From: CAZHGD01 sp964531735
GTDB taxonomy: Bacteria; Armatimonadota; UBA10988
NCBI GenBank assembly: GCA_964531735.1
Contig: CAZHGD010000021.1
Span: 1 to 60,278 of the forward strand
Direction of reading: 5' to 3'
Length of the DNA stretch: 60,278 nucleotides
A program made the position numbers and the translations under genes. Below the pieces are notes generated by a model. That model saw nothing but the letters and a program-made list of their open reading frames with translations. It was not told where the DNA came from and made no database searches. Positions 15,843 through 25,016 of this stretch are shown piece by piece (positions within the stretch are counted from its first letter, which is position 1; every line of letters starts with the position of its first letter).

Positions 15843-17842
15843 CGCTCGGCGGCGTTGGCCCAGGACAACTGCGGCAGTGCCTCGCGGGCCGCGGCAATCT
15901 GCTCGGCGCGCCGCGCCAGCCAGTGCGCCTCGGTGGGCACGCCGTCGGCCAGACCGAGCCGGGCGGCGAGTTGGTCGAGCACGTCATCGTAGACCTGCTG
16001 CTCGATGGAGCGCAGCGTGGTGGCATCGACCAGCGCGGGCGGCTGGCCATGATCGGAGAAGTGGCCCACCACCACGCGGTCGTCCAGGCCGAGATCGCGC
16101 AGATGCACCGCGCAGCCACAGGAGTCGGAGAGCACACACGTGGCGCCGGCGGCGAACGGCTCGAGCGGCGCGATGCCAAACGGTTCGTACACGGACAGGC
16201 CGACCTCGACGTCGCCGCCGCCGCGGACATCGGCGAAGCTACTGGCCAGCGGGTCGAGGGCGCCGAGCAGCTCCGGGGCCCAGCCGAACTGGTTGATGTA
16301 GAGCATGGCGCAGCGGCCGGCATACGCGCGATTCAGCTCGGCGATGCTCTGCCACAGCGGCTCCTCCTCGGGACGCAGGTCGAACCCCTCGCCGGCGCGG
16401 TGGTCGAGGGGCCAGCGGTACTCGGACGCCCAGCGCCGCGCCTGCTCGCGCGTGGGCCGCGGCCGCGGCGCCGACAGCCAGAGAAAGGCCGCCGGCACCT
16501 GTGGGAAGCGGGCGGCGAAGCGCTGGAACAGGCCCAGGTTGCGCCAGGGCGCCTTCGAGAGCTCGCAGCGCATGACGCCGGTGAACAGCACCGCCGGCCG
16601 GAAGTCGCAGGCGGTGGCGACGACGTCGGCCAGCCGCTCATGAGCGGCCCGGGCTTCGCTCGCCTCCACGGTGGGGGCCGGGATGCCGTTCGGACAGAGC
16701 GAAATCGGCGGCCCGGCGCCGGGCCGGAGCGCCACTTCCGTCTCGTCACGGACATGCGGTCCGACCACGACGATCCGATCGAATCGCGCCGCCTCGCGGT
16801 TGATCAGGTGATGGAAGATGTCGGGAAAGCCGACCATGCCGGGGAACATCGCCGCCAGGTCGAGGCCGTCGGCCAGGGCGCGCCGCAGGTACGGGTAGAG
16901 CGCGGCGTCATAGCCTTCGGGGTGGCACACCGGCCGCAGCAGCGCGGCGCGGTCCTGCAGCGAGCACTCGGCCAGCAAGCGGAAGATGCGGGCCTCGTGC
17001 GCGAAGTAGACACTGCGCCCGACCCGCTGGCTGGCCAGGCACATGGCCCAGAACAGCGGCACCGCCACCCAGTCGTGTGCGAACAGTGTGATGGCCGCGG
17101 CATCGTAGCCGCCATCCAGCGGCGCCCAGTCGCGCAGCACCGCGGTCACGGCGGCCCACAGGGCCGGCGCGGCGAAGGTGTGGTACTGTAGCTCCAGCAG
17201 GTACTTGTTGCCACGACCAAGCCCGCTGAACGCGTCCAGTCCAGCCACCGGCGGAAACACGGCGCGGCCGCCGGCCCAGCCGGCGCCGCCGGGGAACGGC
17301 TGCCCGAACTGGTTGACGACGACCCGCGGTGGCTCATCGGGAATCGGCTGTCCAGGCCGAACGAGGCGCTCCAGGCGACGGTCGGCACCCTCGGTGATGG
17401 CCGGATAGTCGTCGAAACGACAAACGTCGAAACCAAGCTGGTTGCGGAGCCCGTCGCGGAACTGGTCGACGGCACTGCGCCGGATGCCTTGCGGCGACAC
17501 CAGCACGACGGGCACGCGGCAGTGGCCGCCGATGGCGCGGTGGCCATAGACGACCCGCGCGCCAAAGCGGCCGGCGACTTCGGTCAGGGCCGCGGCGAGG
17601 GAGTCAATCTGCTCCGGCGGCGCCTCGGAATCGTACTCGACGGTCCAGCCGCGGGCCTGTCGCGTGGCCGGATCGTCGACCACCGAATCGGCCGCAGGGA
17701 AATGGTAGACGCCGGCCAGCAGGCTGCGGGCGAAGGCGCGTTGGTAGGCGGGTTCGGGCAGCAGGCCCTGCAGCACCGTGCCGATGCCGCCCAGCTTGTC
17801 AGCGGCCTCGTGCGTGGCGTGAACAGCGATGCGGTCGGTCAT
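15812..17842 (-). CDS. Large GT-B glycosyltransferase, glycogen/starch synthase-like
   Basis: 676 residues. The N-terminus HATHEAADKLGGIGTVLQGL resembles the KTGGL-type entrance of starch and glycogen synthases, and the C-terminal VGLSVYEPFGIAPLEPFAAG is the GT-B donor-site E-x7-E region. Between them is a long insertion region (about residues 180-420) without a recognised domain, making the protein about 200 residues longer than ordinary GlgA. There are no membrane segments. Likely it is a cytoplasmic retaining glycosyltransferase with an unknown acceptor; storage polysaccharide or a special glycan are both possible. It is the last gene before folE2 on this strand. Confidence 0.65.
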   Translation of the reverse strand: MTDRIAVHATHEAADKLGGIGTVLQGLLPEPAYQRAFARSLLAGVYHFPAADSVVDDPATRQARGWTVEYDSEAPPEQIDSLAAALTEVAGRFGARVVYGHRAIGGHCRVPVVLVSPQGIRRSAVDQFRDGLRNQLGFDVCRFDDYPAITEGADRRLERLVRPGQPIPDEPPRVVVNQFGQPFPGGAGWAGGRAVFPPVAGLDAFSGLGRGNKYLLELQYHTFAAPALWAAVTAVLRDWAPLDGGYDAAAITLFAHDWVAVPLFWAMCLASQRVGRSVYFAHEARIFRLLAECSLQDRAALLRPVCHPEGYDAALYPYLRRALADGLDLAAMFPGMVGFPDIFHHLINREAARFDRIVVVGPHVRDETEVALRPGAGPPISLCPNGIPAPTVEASEARAAHERLADVVATACDFRPAVLFTGVMRCELSKAPWRNLGLFQRFAARFPQVPAAFLWLSAPRPRPTREQARRWASEYRWPLDHRAGEGFDLRPEEEPLWQSIAELNRAYAGRCAMLYINQFGWAPELLGALDPLASSFADVRGGGDVEVGLSVYEPFGIAPLEPFAAGATCVLSDSCGCAVHLRDLGLDDRVVVGHFSDHGQPPALVDATTLRSIEQQVYDDVLDQLAARLGLADGVPTEAHWLARRAEQIAAAREALPQLSWANAAERYLVPAVLGD

Positions 17843-17896
17843 GGCGGCGGTCCTGCGCCACTATTCGGCCTGCCGCCGACAAGCCCTCCTGGCCGT

Positions 17897-18730
17897 TCAG
17901 ACCGTCGTGGCGCCGGTGGCGCGCTGGGCCAGCTTGTCTTCCTCGATCAGCGCGTAGGCGTTGTGGGTGTGAATGCTCTCTTCGTTTTCCGATTCGACGC
18001 GGAACCAGGTGACCCGATCGTCGGCGCGCAGGGCGGCGGTGACATCGCGGACCACGTCCTCGACGAACTTCGGGTGGTCGTAGGCGTGCTCGGTGACGAA
18101 CTTCTCGTCGGGGCGCTTGAGCACCGAATAGATCTGCGCGCTGCCGAGGCCCTCGACGAGCTCGATGATCTCCTCGAGCCAGATGCTCTCGGTGCACTGC
18201 CAGGTGACGGTGACCAGGCTGCGCTGGTTGTGCGCGCCGTAGTCGCTCATCTCCTTGCTGCACGGGCAGAGCGTGGTGACCGGCACCGTGGCCCCGTAGC
18301 AGATGCGGATGTGGTCCTGCGCGTCGATGGAGGCTTTGACGCGGCAGTCGTAGTGCAACATGCCGGGCTGAGCGGTGACCGGCGCGCACTTCTCCAGGAA
18401 GTAAGGGAAGTAGAGTTCGAGGTAGGCGTCCTCGGCTTCCAGCCGCACCTTCATGTCGTGCAGGACATTGCCGATCTCATGGATGTCGAGTTCGCGCCGG
18501 TGCGCATTGAGGCATTCCACGAAGCGGCTCATGTGGGTGCCCTTGAAGGTGGCGCCGAGCGAGACGTACATGTTGACACTGGCCACGGTGTGCTGCGTGC
18601 CGCCGCCTTCGCGCGTCGCCAGGACCACCGGATAGCGCAGCCGCCGGATACCGACTTTGTTGATGTCGATCCCGCGGTGGTCGGCGGTGCTCTGCATATC
18701 GGCCAGGGCAACCGGTTCGCTGATGGCCAT
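17897..18730 (-). CDS. folE2: GTP cyclohydrolase IB (FolE2)
   Basis: 277 residues, normal for the family; AGGAG precedes the ATG. It converts GTP to dihydroneopterin triphosphate, the first step of folate (and queuosine) precursor synthesis, in the cytoplasm. Diagnostic segments are FKGTHMSRF, CPCSKEMSDYGAHNQRS with the metal-binding Cys, YDHPKFVEDVVRDV and ESENEESIHTHNAYA. FolE2 is the form not strictly dependent on zinc, but no Zur box could be recognised upstream. It has its own promoter at 18765-18793. Confidence 0.95.
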   Translation of the reverse strand: MAISEPVALADMQSTADHRGIDINKVGIRRLRYPVVLATREGGGTQHTVASVNMYVSLGATFKGTHMSRFVECLNAHRRELDIHEIGNVLHDMKVRLEAEDAYLELYFPYFLEKCAPVTAQPGMLHYDCRVKASIDAQDHIRICYGATVPVTTLCPCSKEMSDYGAHNQRSLVTVTWQCTESIWLEEIIELVEGLGSAQIYSVLKRPDEKFVTEHAYDHPKFVEDVVRDVTAALRADDRVTWFRVESENEESIHTHNAYALIEEDKLAQRATGATTV

Positions 18731-18764
18731 CGGGCGCTCCTGTCGTCCGGAGGACGGCTCCTAG

Positions 18765-18793
18765 ATTATGCGGCCGGTGCGCTCAGGCGTTAA
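18765..18793 (-). promoter_or_regulatory. Promoter of folE2
   Basis: On the minus strand TTAACG, 17 bases, CATAAT: four and five of six consensus bases at ideal spacing, with the start codon 34 bases downstream of the -10 box. Confidence 0.5.
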
Positions 18794-18818
18794 CGGCCAC
18801 GGTGTCACCGGCAAGATC

Positions 18819-19478
18819 TCACCAGTGGAAGACATCGACGCGGCTGCGCAGCGTGATCCGCGTCACCGGCTCGCCGAGCAGAGCCGTCAGCGTGTGGTGC
18901 GGTGCCTGATGGATGACGTCGGCGCCGAGCCGGTTCCAGAGCGTGGCATCCTTGCGCGACTCCAGCAACGGGTAGTCGCCGCCGAACTCGGGCACGCCGC
19001 GGCTGCCGACGTAGTCACGGAAGTGCAGCATCAGCTTGCGGCCCCAGTGTCCGCGCACCTCGGGCAGCAGATGCCAATGGACGTGCGCCGGCACCGGCGG
19101 GTCCGGGTTGACGATGGTCTCGCGGGCGTCGAGCAGGCGTAGGCGGTAGAACCAGCGGGTGAACGGGTCGTACTGCCGCCAATGGGTGGCCCAACGCCAG
19201 AGCAGCCGCGCCGCCGCGCGCTGTTGCCAGCGCCGCTGCTGCTGCGGCTGCGTGGTGCCGATCATGTAGCCGGCCAGCCGCCCGCTGTCGTCCACGATGG
19301 CCAGCCCCGCTTCAGGCTCGTGCTCCAGGTAGAAGTCGGTGAAGTAGCCCAGCATGAGATCGAGGTCCATCACCGGGAAGGGCAGCGGCTGGCCGAGCAT
19401 CAGCGTGTCGCGCAGCACCTGATGGATGGCCGGGCGGTCAGCGGACTGAATCGGACGTGCCTGGTAACTCACCCTCAT
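18819..19478 (-). CDS. GNAT-family N-acetyltransferase
   Basis: 219 residues. The ATG overlaps the stop of the preceding glycosyltransferase gene (ATGA at 19475-19478), indicating translational coupling. GNAT features are an N-terminal IRP-type opening (RPIQSADRPAIHQVL), EAGLAIVDDSGRLAGYMIG, and a central HVHWHLLPEVRGHWGRKLM resembling the acetyl-CoA pyrophosphate-binding loop. The C-terminus with NRLGADVIHQ also fits. It is the last gene of the five-gene operon read from 23670, so it may acetylate a sugar or amine in the product of those glycosyltransferases. Confidence 0.7.
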   Translation of the reverse strand: MRVSYQARPIQSADRPAIHQVLRDTLMLGQPLPFPVMDLDLMLGYFTDFYLEHEPEAGLAIVDDSGRLAGYMIGTTQPQQQRRWQQRAAARLLWRWATHWRQYDPFTRWFYRLRLLDARETIVNPDPPVPAHVHWHLLPEVRGHWGRKLMLHFRDYVGSRGVPEFGGDYPLLESRKDATLWNRLGADVIHQAPHHTLTALLGEPVTRITLRSRVDVFHW

Positions 19479-20584
19479 GGCAGTCTGTTCTCCTGGTGCA
19501 GGGCCAGGACGCGCTCCACGTAACGGCCCCAAGTCAGTTGCCGCGCCACGCGCCGGCCGCTCGCCGCTGCGGCCGGCCGGGGCAGCGCCAACGCCCGCCG
19601 CACGGCCTCTGCCAAGGCCGCGGCGTGCGGTCGGGCCAGCACGCCGGCGCCGGGCGGCAGAATCTCGGGGACCGCGCCGGCGGCCACCGCGGCCACCGGG
19701 CAACCGCTGGCCAGCGCCTCCAGGACGCTCAGCGCGAACGACTCGATGGCCGATGGGAACACGAACCCATCGCACGAGGCCAACAGCGTTCGCAGCCGCG
19801 ACCGATCGCGCACGAAACCGAGCAACTGCGTGCCGGGCGCGGCCTGCAGCCGGCGCTCCTCGGCCGCCGGCCCGGCGCCCACGACCACCAGCCGGTAGCC
19901 CTCCGGGGCCAGAGACGCCATCATGGCGCTGAGCAGCCGGACGTTCTTCTCGGCCACCAGGCGGCCCACATACACGAGTAACGCACGGCCGTCGCCCAGT
20001 AGCTCCCGACGCCAGGCTTCGTCGCGCGGTTCGGCGCGCTGCCACTCGGCTGCCACGCCCAGCGGCACGGTGACCACGTTGCCGGCGCCGCCGGCCCGCA
20101 GCTCGGCGGTGGAATAGCGGCTGTGGCAGACGACGGTCGTGAACTGCCGGCAGAACCAGCGGTTGTAAGCGGCGATGCCGCGGTAGACGGCCCGGCTGTG
20201 GCCCAAGTAGGCCGGCAGCACCTGGTCCAGCCGCTCGCAACTGAAGCCCAGCACCGACCGGCCCGGCGCGGTCAGACTCAGGGCCAACCGTGGCAAGGTC
20301 CACTTGTCGAGCACCTCGATGGCCTCGGGCTGGAGCCGCGCGACCACGTCGCGGACGGCGGCGCTGGAGACGATGTTGCGGTAGTCGCGGTTGATGGGGA
20401 GCACCGGTGCGGCGACGGTGAGTACCGGGCCGTAGGCGTCCTCGGTCTGGCTCGCTCGCGCCCCGGGCACCAACAGCGCCGCCCGGATGCCACGGGCGGC
20501 ATACAGTGGCCGCACCTGGTCGATGTGCGTGCGCACACCGCCGGTCCGAGGGCCGTAGGCGTTGGTCATCTGCAAGATGGTCAT
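19475..20584 (-). CDS. Family 4 glycosyltransferase
   Basis: 369 residues. GT-B fold with NAYGPRTGGVRTHIDQV at the N-terminus (acceptor domain glycine loop), YVGRLVAEKN for donor phosphate binding and ESFALSVLEALASG carrying the E-x7-E pair. It overlaps both neighbours by four bases (ATGA junctions), so it is made in step with the deacetylase-like and acetyltransferase genes. It probably adds a sugar to a glycolipid or surface glycan assembled by this operon; donor and acceptor are unknown. Confidence 0.88.
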   Translation of the reverse strand: MTILQMTNAYGPRTGGVRTHIDQVRPLYAARGIRAALLVPGARASQTEDAYGPVLTVAAPVLPINRDYRNIVSSAAVRDVVARLQPEAIEVLDKWTLPRLALSLTAPGRSVLGFSCERLDQVLPAYLGHSRAVYRGIAAYNRWFCRQFTTVVCHSRYSTAELRAGGAGNVVTVPLGVAAEWQRAEPRDEAWRRELLGDGRALLVYVGRLVAEKNVRLLSAMMASLAPEGYRLVVVGAGPAAEERRLQAAPGTQLLGFVRDRSRLRTLLASCDGFVFPSAIESFALSVLEALASGCPVAAVAAGAVPEILPPGAGVLARPHAAALAEAVRRALALPRPAAAASGRRVARQLTWGRYVERVLALHQENRLP

Positions 20585-21351
20585 GGCGCCAGGCAGTCGA
20601 GGTAGGTCATCGGCCGGCGACCGCTGGCCAGCAAGCGGCGCAGCAGGCTGAGCGTGTGGCGGAACGGCTGGCCGTGCTCCAGGTCGGCCGGGTGGATGCC
20701 GATGCGGACCAGGCGAGCCGGACGATGGGCCAGGCAGAACCCCTCGTTGACCAGGCGCCCCAGGTAGTCCCAGGTCCAGGCGCCCGGCCGGTTGCTGGTG
20801 CCGAAGCTCCAGGTGTCGTGGCCCGTGCGCAGGTCGCGCAGGCGCAGGTGCGTGGTCAGGTAGCGCAGGCCGGCGTCACGGACGGCAACGGCGGCAGCCG
20901 GGCTGTACAGCCACGCCGGCGCCACGAACCCGAGCGGGTCGAAGCCGCAGCGGCGCAGGCTGTCGCGGCCCGCCGTCAGTCGGGCCAGCGCTTCGGCATA
21001 GCCGAGGTGCAGGAACTCGCCGGCACCGCGCGCCAGGGCCGCGTCGAGCAGGCGGGTCAGCCGGTCCGGCCGCGGGCGCCGCCGGCCGGCTCCGGTCAGG
21101 TCGGCCGACGCCTGGCCGTGGTAGTACCCGTGCAGCACGATCTCGTCGCCGTCGCCGGCGCGGTGGCGCAGCCAGCGGACGAAGTCGGGGTACTCGGCGG
21201 TGGTGCCGGCCGGCTCGGCCGGGATGACCAGCAACGAACGCCGGTGGATGCCCAGCGTCTCGAGCGCGGTGACAATCCGGCGGCAGGCGGCCCAGGTCCG
21301 CGGGCAGACGTCGTGGACACTGACCACCAGCCGGTCGCGGTCCAGGCTCAT
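20581..21351 (-). CDS. DUF2334 / polysaccharide deacetylase-like protein
   Basis: 256 residues. VVSVHDVCPRTW carries the first metal-ligand-type His-Asp, and DEIVLHGYYHG gives the paired His expected of NodB-like carbohydrate esterases. GFVAPAWLYS and IGIHPADLEHG are later barrel motifs, as in DUF2334. It would remove acetyl groups from N-acetyl sugars of a cell-envelope glycan. There is no signal peptide, so it is likely cytoplasmic or membrane-associated. It overlaps the neighbouring glycosyltransferase genes by four bases on each side. Confidence 0.75.
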   Translation of the reverse strand: MSLDRDRLVVSVHDVCPRTWAACRRIVTALETLGIHRRSLLVIPAEPAGTTAEYPDFVRWLRHRAGDGDEIVLHGYYHGQASADLTGAGRRRPRPDRLTRLLDAALARGAGEFLHLGYAEALARLTAGRDSLRRCGFDPLGFVAPAWLYSPAAAVAVRDAGLRYLTTHLRLRDLRTGHDTWSFGTSNRPGAWTWDYLGRLVNEGFCLAHRPARLVRIGIHPADLEHGQPFRHTLSLLRRLLASGRRPMTYLDCLAP

Positions 21352-22703
21352 CGGGCGCGCTCGCTTTGAGCGGCCTGCCCCGGGCGCACCAGCGTGTCGG
21401 TCAGCAGCGGGTGCGCCCGCGCCGCCAGACGCGCGCGGCGGCGGCCGAACTGCTTCCAGAAGCTGACCAGGCCCACGATCATCGGGCTCTCGCTGTCCTT
21501 CAGGAGCTTCAGGAACCGGACCCAGACGGTGCGGCGCCGCGAGTAGGCGACGCTGTGGTACTGCTGGTACAGCCGTGCGAACACCTCGTCCCAGCTTCGT
21601 TGCGCCGCTCGCGCCCGGGCTGCGGCGCCGAACGTGCGGCGCCGGTCGGTGTCGTTGAGCAGCGCCATCAGGTGGCTCTCGAACTGCTCCGCGGTGGCGG
21701 CCACGAGGCCGGTGCGGCCGGGCTCGATGATCTCCTGCGGGCCGCCCTGGTCGCCGACGATCGCCGGGAGCCCGGAGGCTTGCGCCTCGAGCACCACATT
21801 GCCGAAGGTCTCCGTCAGCGACGGGAAGGCGAACACATCGGCGTCGGCGTAGGCGGTGGCCAGGGCTTCGTCGCGGAGGAAGCCAGGGAAGGTGGCATGG
21901 GGCAGCGCGGCGCGGAGCGCGTCCCGCTCGGGGCCGTCACCGACCAGTTGCAGGTCCACTTCCGGATGGCGCTGGCCGAACCGGACCAGCCAGCCGAGGT
22001 TCTTCTCGACGGCCAGGCGCCCCACGTAGAGCACCCGCGGCGGCCCGCCCGGACGCGTGCGGTGGCCCGGCTGGAACGTCTTGGTGTCGACGCCGCGGGG
22101 CATCAGCTCGAGCGGCGGCCGCAGCCGCTGGGCCACCTGTTGCGAGGTGAAGCGCGAGGGCACCAGCACCTTCAGGCAGTGGTTGTAGAAGCAGGCCAGG
22201 TAGTCCCAGGTCAGCGCCTGGCTGACCTCGCTGACGTACGTGCGCGCCTCTTCGTCATCCTCGAAGGAGTCGCCCAGGTAGGCCGTCAGCCGCTGGCTGA
22301 CGTACTGCGGCAGCTCGGTATGGTAGCTGCCGATCACCGGCCGCGGCAGCTTCATGCTGAGGTAGAGGCCGGTGATGCCGATGTGGCCGGGGGTGGCGAC
22401 ATGGATCACGTCCGGCGGGCGGTCGCGCACGAGGTGTAGCACGGTGTCGTCGAGCGGCACGAGGTCGAAGTACAGGCCCGGGTAGTAGTTGAGCGGCATG
22501 CGCGGTTTGAGCCGGTGAATCGTCACGCTGCCGTTCGTCTCGGTGGTGGTGCGCTCGGGCGAGACCGTATAGATGTCGAGGGCCAACGCGTGCCGTTCGC
22601 ACCAGGCGGCCAAGGAGCGAAACGTGTGCCCGACACCGCTAATCTCGTCGTAGGTGTCCGTGAACAGCGCGACGCGGATCGGGCGTCGCCAGTGCCAGGC
22701 CAT
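21348..22703 (-). CDS. Family 4 glycosyltransferase, glycolipid-type
   Basis: 451 residues. ATG at 22703 has GAGGAG seven bases upstream; the protein core (RVALFTDTYDEISGVGHTF) begins at residue 10, so this start is required. It lies inside the end of the PHP gene (65-base overlap). Donor-site motifs are YVGRLAVEKNLGWLV and SLTETFGNVVLEAQASG. The opening and HVATPGHIGITGL resemble glycosyltransferases that glycosylate diacylglycerol or phosphatidylinositol. The C-terminal extension (from about residue 395) is basic and could contact the membrane. Confidence 0.88.
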   Translation of the reverse strand: MAWHWRRPIRVALFTDTYDEISGVGHTFRSLAAWCERHALALDIYTVSPERTTTETNGSVTIHRLKPRMPLNYYPGLYFDLVPLDDTVLHLVRDRPPDVIHVATPGHIGITGLYLSMKLPRPVIGSYHTELPQYVSQRLTAYLGDSFEDDEEARTYVSEVSQALTWDYLACFYNHCLKVLVPSRFTSQQVAQRLRPPLELMPRGVDTKTFQPGHRTRPGGPPRVLYVGRLAVEKNLGWLVRFGQRHPEVDLQLVGDGPERDALRAALPHATFPGFLRDEALATAYADADVFAFPSLTETFGNVVLEAQASGLPAIVGDQGGPQEIIEPGRTGLVAATAEQFESHLMALLNDTDRRRTFGAAARARAAQRSWDEVFARLYQQYHSVAYSRRRTVWVRFLKLLKDSESPMIVGLVSFWKQFGRRRARLAARAHPLLTDTLVRPGQAAQSERAR

Positions 22704-23670
22704 TGGAGGCTCCTCGCTCCAGTTGGTCGGTGAACCACTCGGCGACCTCGCGGGCCAGGGCGCGCTGTCGCGCGAACTCCTGGACCACGCCATAGGCGAC
22801 CACGCCGGTGACGAAGATGGACAGCAGGTCGGTGGCCAGATCGGGCAGCTCGTCGAGCTGCTCCTCGACCAACGCGATGGCGTGGGCGGCCCGGCTGCCG
22901 ATGTTGCTGTGGATGACCAGCCGGGTGTCGCGCTCGAGCAACCGGTGCGAGCCGGACGGACCGACCGGCTCACAGTGGCCCGCGCGCAGACTGCCCAGCA
23001 CCTCCGCGACGCTCGCGCCCCAGGTGCGCGTGTAGCACCGGCCGATGTTGTCGGTGTGGCTGTCGGAGCCGCCGGTGAAGGCCGTCTGCGGCGGGCCATA
23101 GCGGCGTGCGAGTTGGGCGCCCAGTTCGTTGAGCGAGCGATGGCGCGTGCCGTTGACCGCCTCGACGAGCCTGAACCGGCCGAGGACCTCGAGCAGGTGC
23201 TCGCGTGAGAGCGCGTGCCCGTTCGGGGCCCAGAGCGGGTGCTTCAGATCGCAGGCCAACTGGCGCTCGTCGAGCCAGGCCAGCAGCTCCGCCAAATGCC
23301 AGCGCAGACAGCGCCGCTCGCGGTCGGTGCGGTCGGCATGGCGCTGGATCTCCTGGTGATCGGCTTCGGTCAGGCCGTACACACCCACGTGTACCGGTAC
23401 GCCGCCGGCGTAACAGGTGACCTCCTCGCCCGGGATGAAGACGCACGGGTCGGGGTGGCGCTCGAGCAGGTCGAGGCAACCGAGGTAGGTGTCGTGATCG
23501 GTGAACGTGACGTGCGTCATGCCGCGTTCGATCGCCAGGTCGTAGACCTCGGCCGGCGACATGGCGGGGTGGAATGGGGTGGTGACCGAAATGCCATGGG
23601 GCAACTGGAGCTGCTCGCGGTCCTCGGAGTAGCTCGTATGGCAGTGCAGGTCGATGCGCGCTTCGGTCAC
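22639..23670 (-). CDS. PHP-domain phosphoesterase
   Basis: 343 residues from GTG at 23670, chosen because it starts just before IDLHCHTSYSED and just after the promoter; an upstream TTG lies in the -35 box. Metal-binding motifs of the PHP family are complete: LHCHTSYSED, FTDHDTYLG, DLKHPLWAPNG and GGSDSHTDNIG. The C-terminal third contains a possible hydrophobic segment (LLSIFVTGVVAYGVV). It likely hydrolyses a phosphate ester. As first gene of a glycosyltransferase operon it may dephosphorylate a sugar or lipid intermediate. Its 3' end overlaps the next gene by 65 bases. Confidence 0.82.
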   Translation of the reverse strand: MTEARIDLHCHTSYSEDREQLQLPHGISVTTPFHPAMSPAEVYDLAIERGMTHVTFTDHDTYLGCLDLLERHPDPCVFIPGEEVTCYAGGVPVHVGVYGLTEADHQEIQRHADRTDRERRCLRWHLAELLAWLDERQLACDLKHPLWAPNGHALSREHLLEVLGRFRLVEAVNGTRHRSLNELGAQLARRYGPPQTAFTGGSDSHTDNIGRCYTRTWGASVAEVLGSLRAGHCEPVGPSGSHRLLERDTRLVIHSNIGSRAAHAIALVEEQLDELPDLATDLLSIFVTGVVAYGVVQEFARQRALAREVAEWFTDQLERGASNGLALATPDPRRAVHGHLRRD

Positions 23671-23695
23671 AGAGAGCCGCCGGTAGAATAGCGCG

Positions 23696-23724
23696 AGTCT
23701 AGTCCCTGAGCGGGGGCTTGTCAA
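23696..23724 (-). promoter_or_regulatory. Sigma70-type promoter of the PHP-glycosyltransferase operon
   Basis: On the minus strand TTGACA (perfect -35), 17 bases, TAGACT (four of six). The GTG start is 25 bases downstream of the -10 box, so the leader is short. It is placed between two divergent genes. Confidence 0.65.
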
Positions 23725-23807
23725 CGCAGCCAGGCCGCCGGGACCCGCCGACAGGAATCGGCCGGCGCCGCACGAAGCTCGCGCGCGTGGCAGGAGCGAG
23801 AACGGCC

Positions 23808-24986
23808 TTGGCGACGAATTCGGACCGGCCCACGACCGCTCCGCGGCGGACCGACCTCGATCTCGTGCGCATCGTCCTGTGCGTGTCGGTGATCGTCATC
23901 CACGCCTGGCTGCCGTTCACCCGGCTGCCCTTTGCCTTGCTGGCCAGCGGCGCTTGTTGGCTCCCGGCGGAGCTGCTGGTGCGTCTGCTCCACATCTTCG
24001 TCATGCCCGGCTTCTTCGTGGTGGCCGGCTGTGTCGCCGCGGCCTCGCTCCGCCGCCGGTCGGCGGCCGAGTTCATCGACGGGCGGATGCGCCGGCTCGG
24101 CACTCCGGCGCTGCACGGGGTGCTGTTCCTCTGCCCCGTGGTGCGCTACGTGTCACTGCTCAACGGCCGCGATATGCAGCTCAGCCGGCTGTACGAGTGC
24201 CCGCCGCTCCAGGTCTCTTTCATCGAGTACCTGCCGCGCTACTACAGTCGTCTCGACCAGGTCAACTGGGCGCACGTGTGGTTCCTCATCTACCTGTACC
24301 TGATCTCGGTGGGGTCCACTCCGGCGGTGATCGCGCTCAACCGGTGGGCCGCGCGTCGCCCCGAGCGGGCCTGCCCGGCCTGGCTGGTCCACCTGCCCGG
24401 GCCGGTGCTCGGCCTGTGGCTGGCGGTCACCGGCGGCTGGTGGCCGTACTACCCCAACCTCTATCGCGACGGTCCGAATCTGGTCTACTACATCGTCTGC
24501 TACCTGCTGGGCGCGGCCATGGCGGCCTGGCCGCCGTTCGGTGACCGCGTCCGGTCGCAGTGGCCGTGCGCCGGCCTGCTCGGGATGGCGGCGAGCGCGG
24601 TGGCGGTGGCGCACCCGGCCACCACAGAGGGGCGCGTCGCCGTGGCCATCGCCGCCTGGAGCCTGACCGGAGCGCTGCTCGGCTTGGCCGGTCGCCGGGC
24701 CTGGCTGGCGCCCCGACCGCGGCACTATTTGGCCGAAGCCAGTCTGGCGCTGTACCTGCTCCACGTGCCGGTGGCGTCGGTGCTGGGCTGGTGGGTGATC
24801 CACCGGCCGTGGCCGCTGCCGGTGCAGGCGGCGGTGCTGCTGGCCGGCACTCTGGTGGGCACCACGGCCTTGTACGAGGTGGCGGTGCGGCGCTGGCAGC
24901 TCGGGCGGCGCTTGCTTGGTCTGCGGGCCGGTCCGCGCGGGATCTGGCCGCCCTGTCCGCCCGTGGACGAAGGGGCGGCGGCGTAG
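23808..24986 (+). CDS. Membrane acyltransferase (acyltransferase 3 family)
   Basis: 392 residues if TTG at 23808 is the start (AGGAG 11 bases upstream); GTG at 23787 or TTG at 23718 are alternatives. It has about ten hydrophobic segments. The family opening DLDLVRIVLCVSVIVIHAW contains the conserved Arg and His used in acyl transfer, followed by HIFVMPGFFVVAGC and, further on, HVWFLIYLYLI, as in OpgC-type enzymes. It probably acylates an envelope glycan or lipid at the inner membrane. It is divergent from the glycosyltransferase operon and may act on its product. Confidence 0.82.
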   Translation: MATNSDRPTTAPRRTDLDLVRIVLCVSVIVIHAWLPFTRLPFALLASGACWLPAELLVRLLHIFVMPGFFVVAGCVAAASLRRRSAAEFIDGRMRRLGTPALHGVLFLCPVVRYVSLLNGRDMQLSRLYECPPLQVSFIEYLPRYYSRLDQVNWAHVWFLIYLYLISVGSTPAVIALNRWAARRPERACPAWLVHLPGPVLGLWLAVTGGWWPYYPNLYRDGPNLVYYIVCYLLGAAMAAWPPFGDRVRSQWPCAGLLGMAASAVAVAHPATTEGRVAVAIAAWSLTGALLGLAGRRAWLAPRPRHYLAEASLALYLLHVPVASVLGWWVIHRPWPLPVQAAVLLAGTLVGTTALYEVAVRRWQLGRRLLGLRAGPRGIWPPCPPVDEGAAA

Positions 24987-25016
24987 GCGGCCGTCCTGCG
25001 GCAGGCGGTGGCCGCC
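24986..25016 (+). terminator. Hairpin after the acyltransferase gene
   Basis: GGCGGCC pairs with GGCCGCC and encloses an inner CCTG/CAGG stem, immediately at the stop codon. There is no U-tract. Downstream to 25228 there is a short coding-like stretch (see findings) and no clear gene. Confidence 0.4.
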
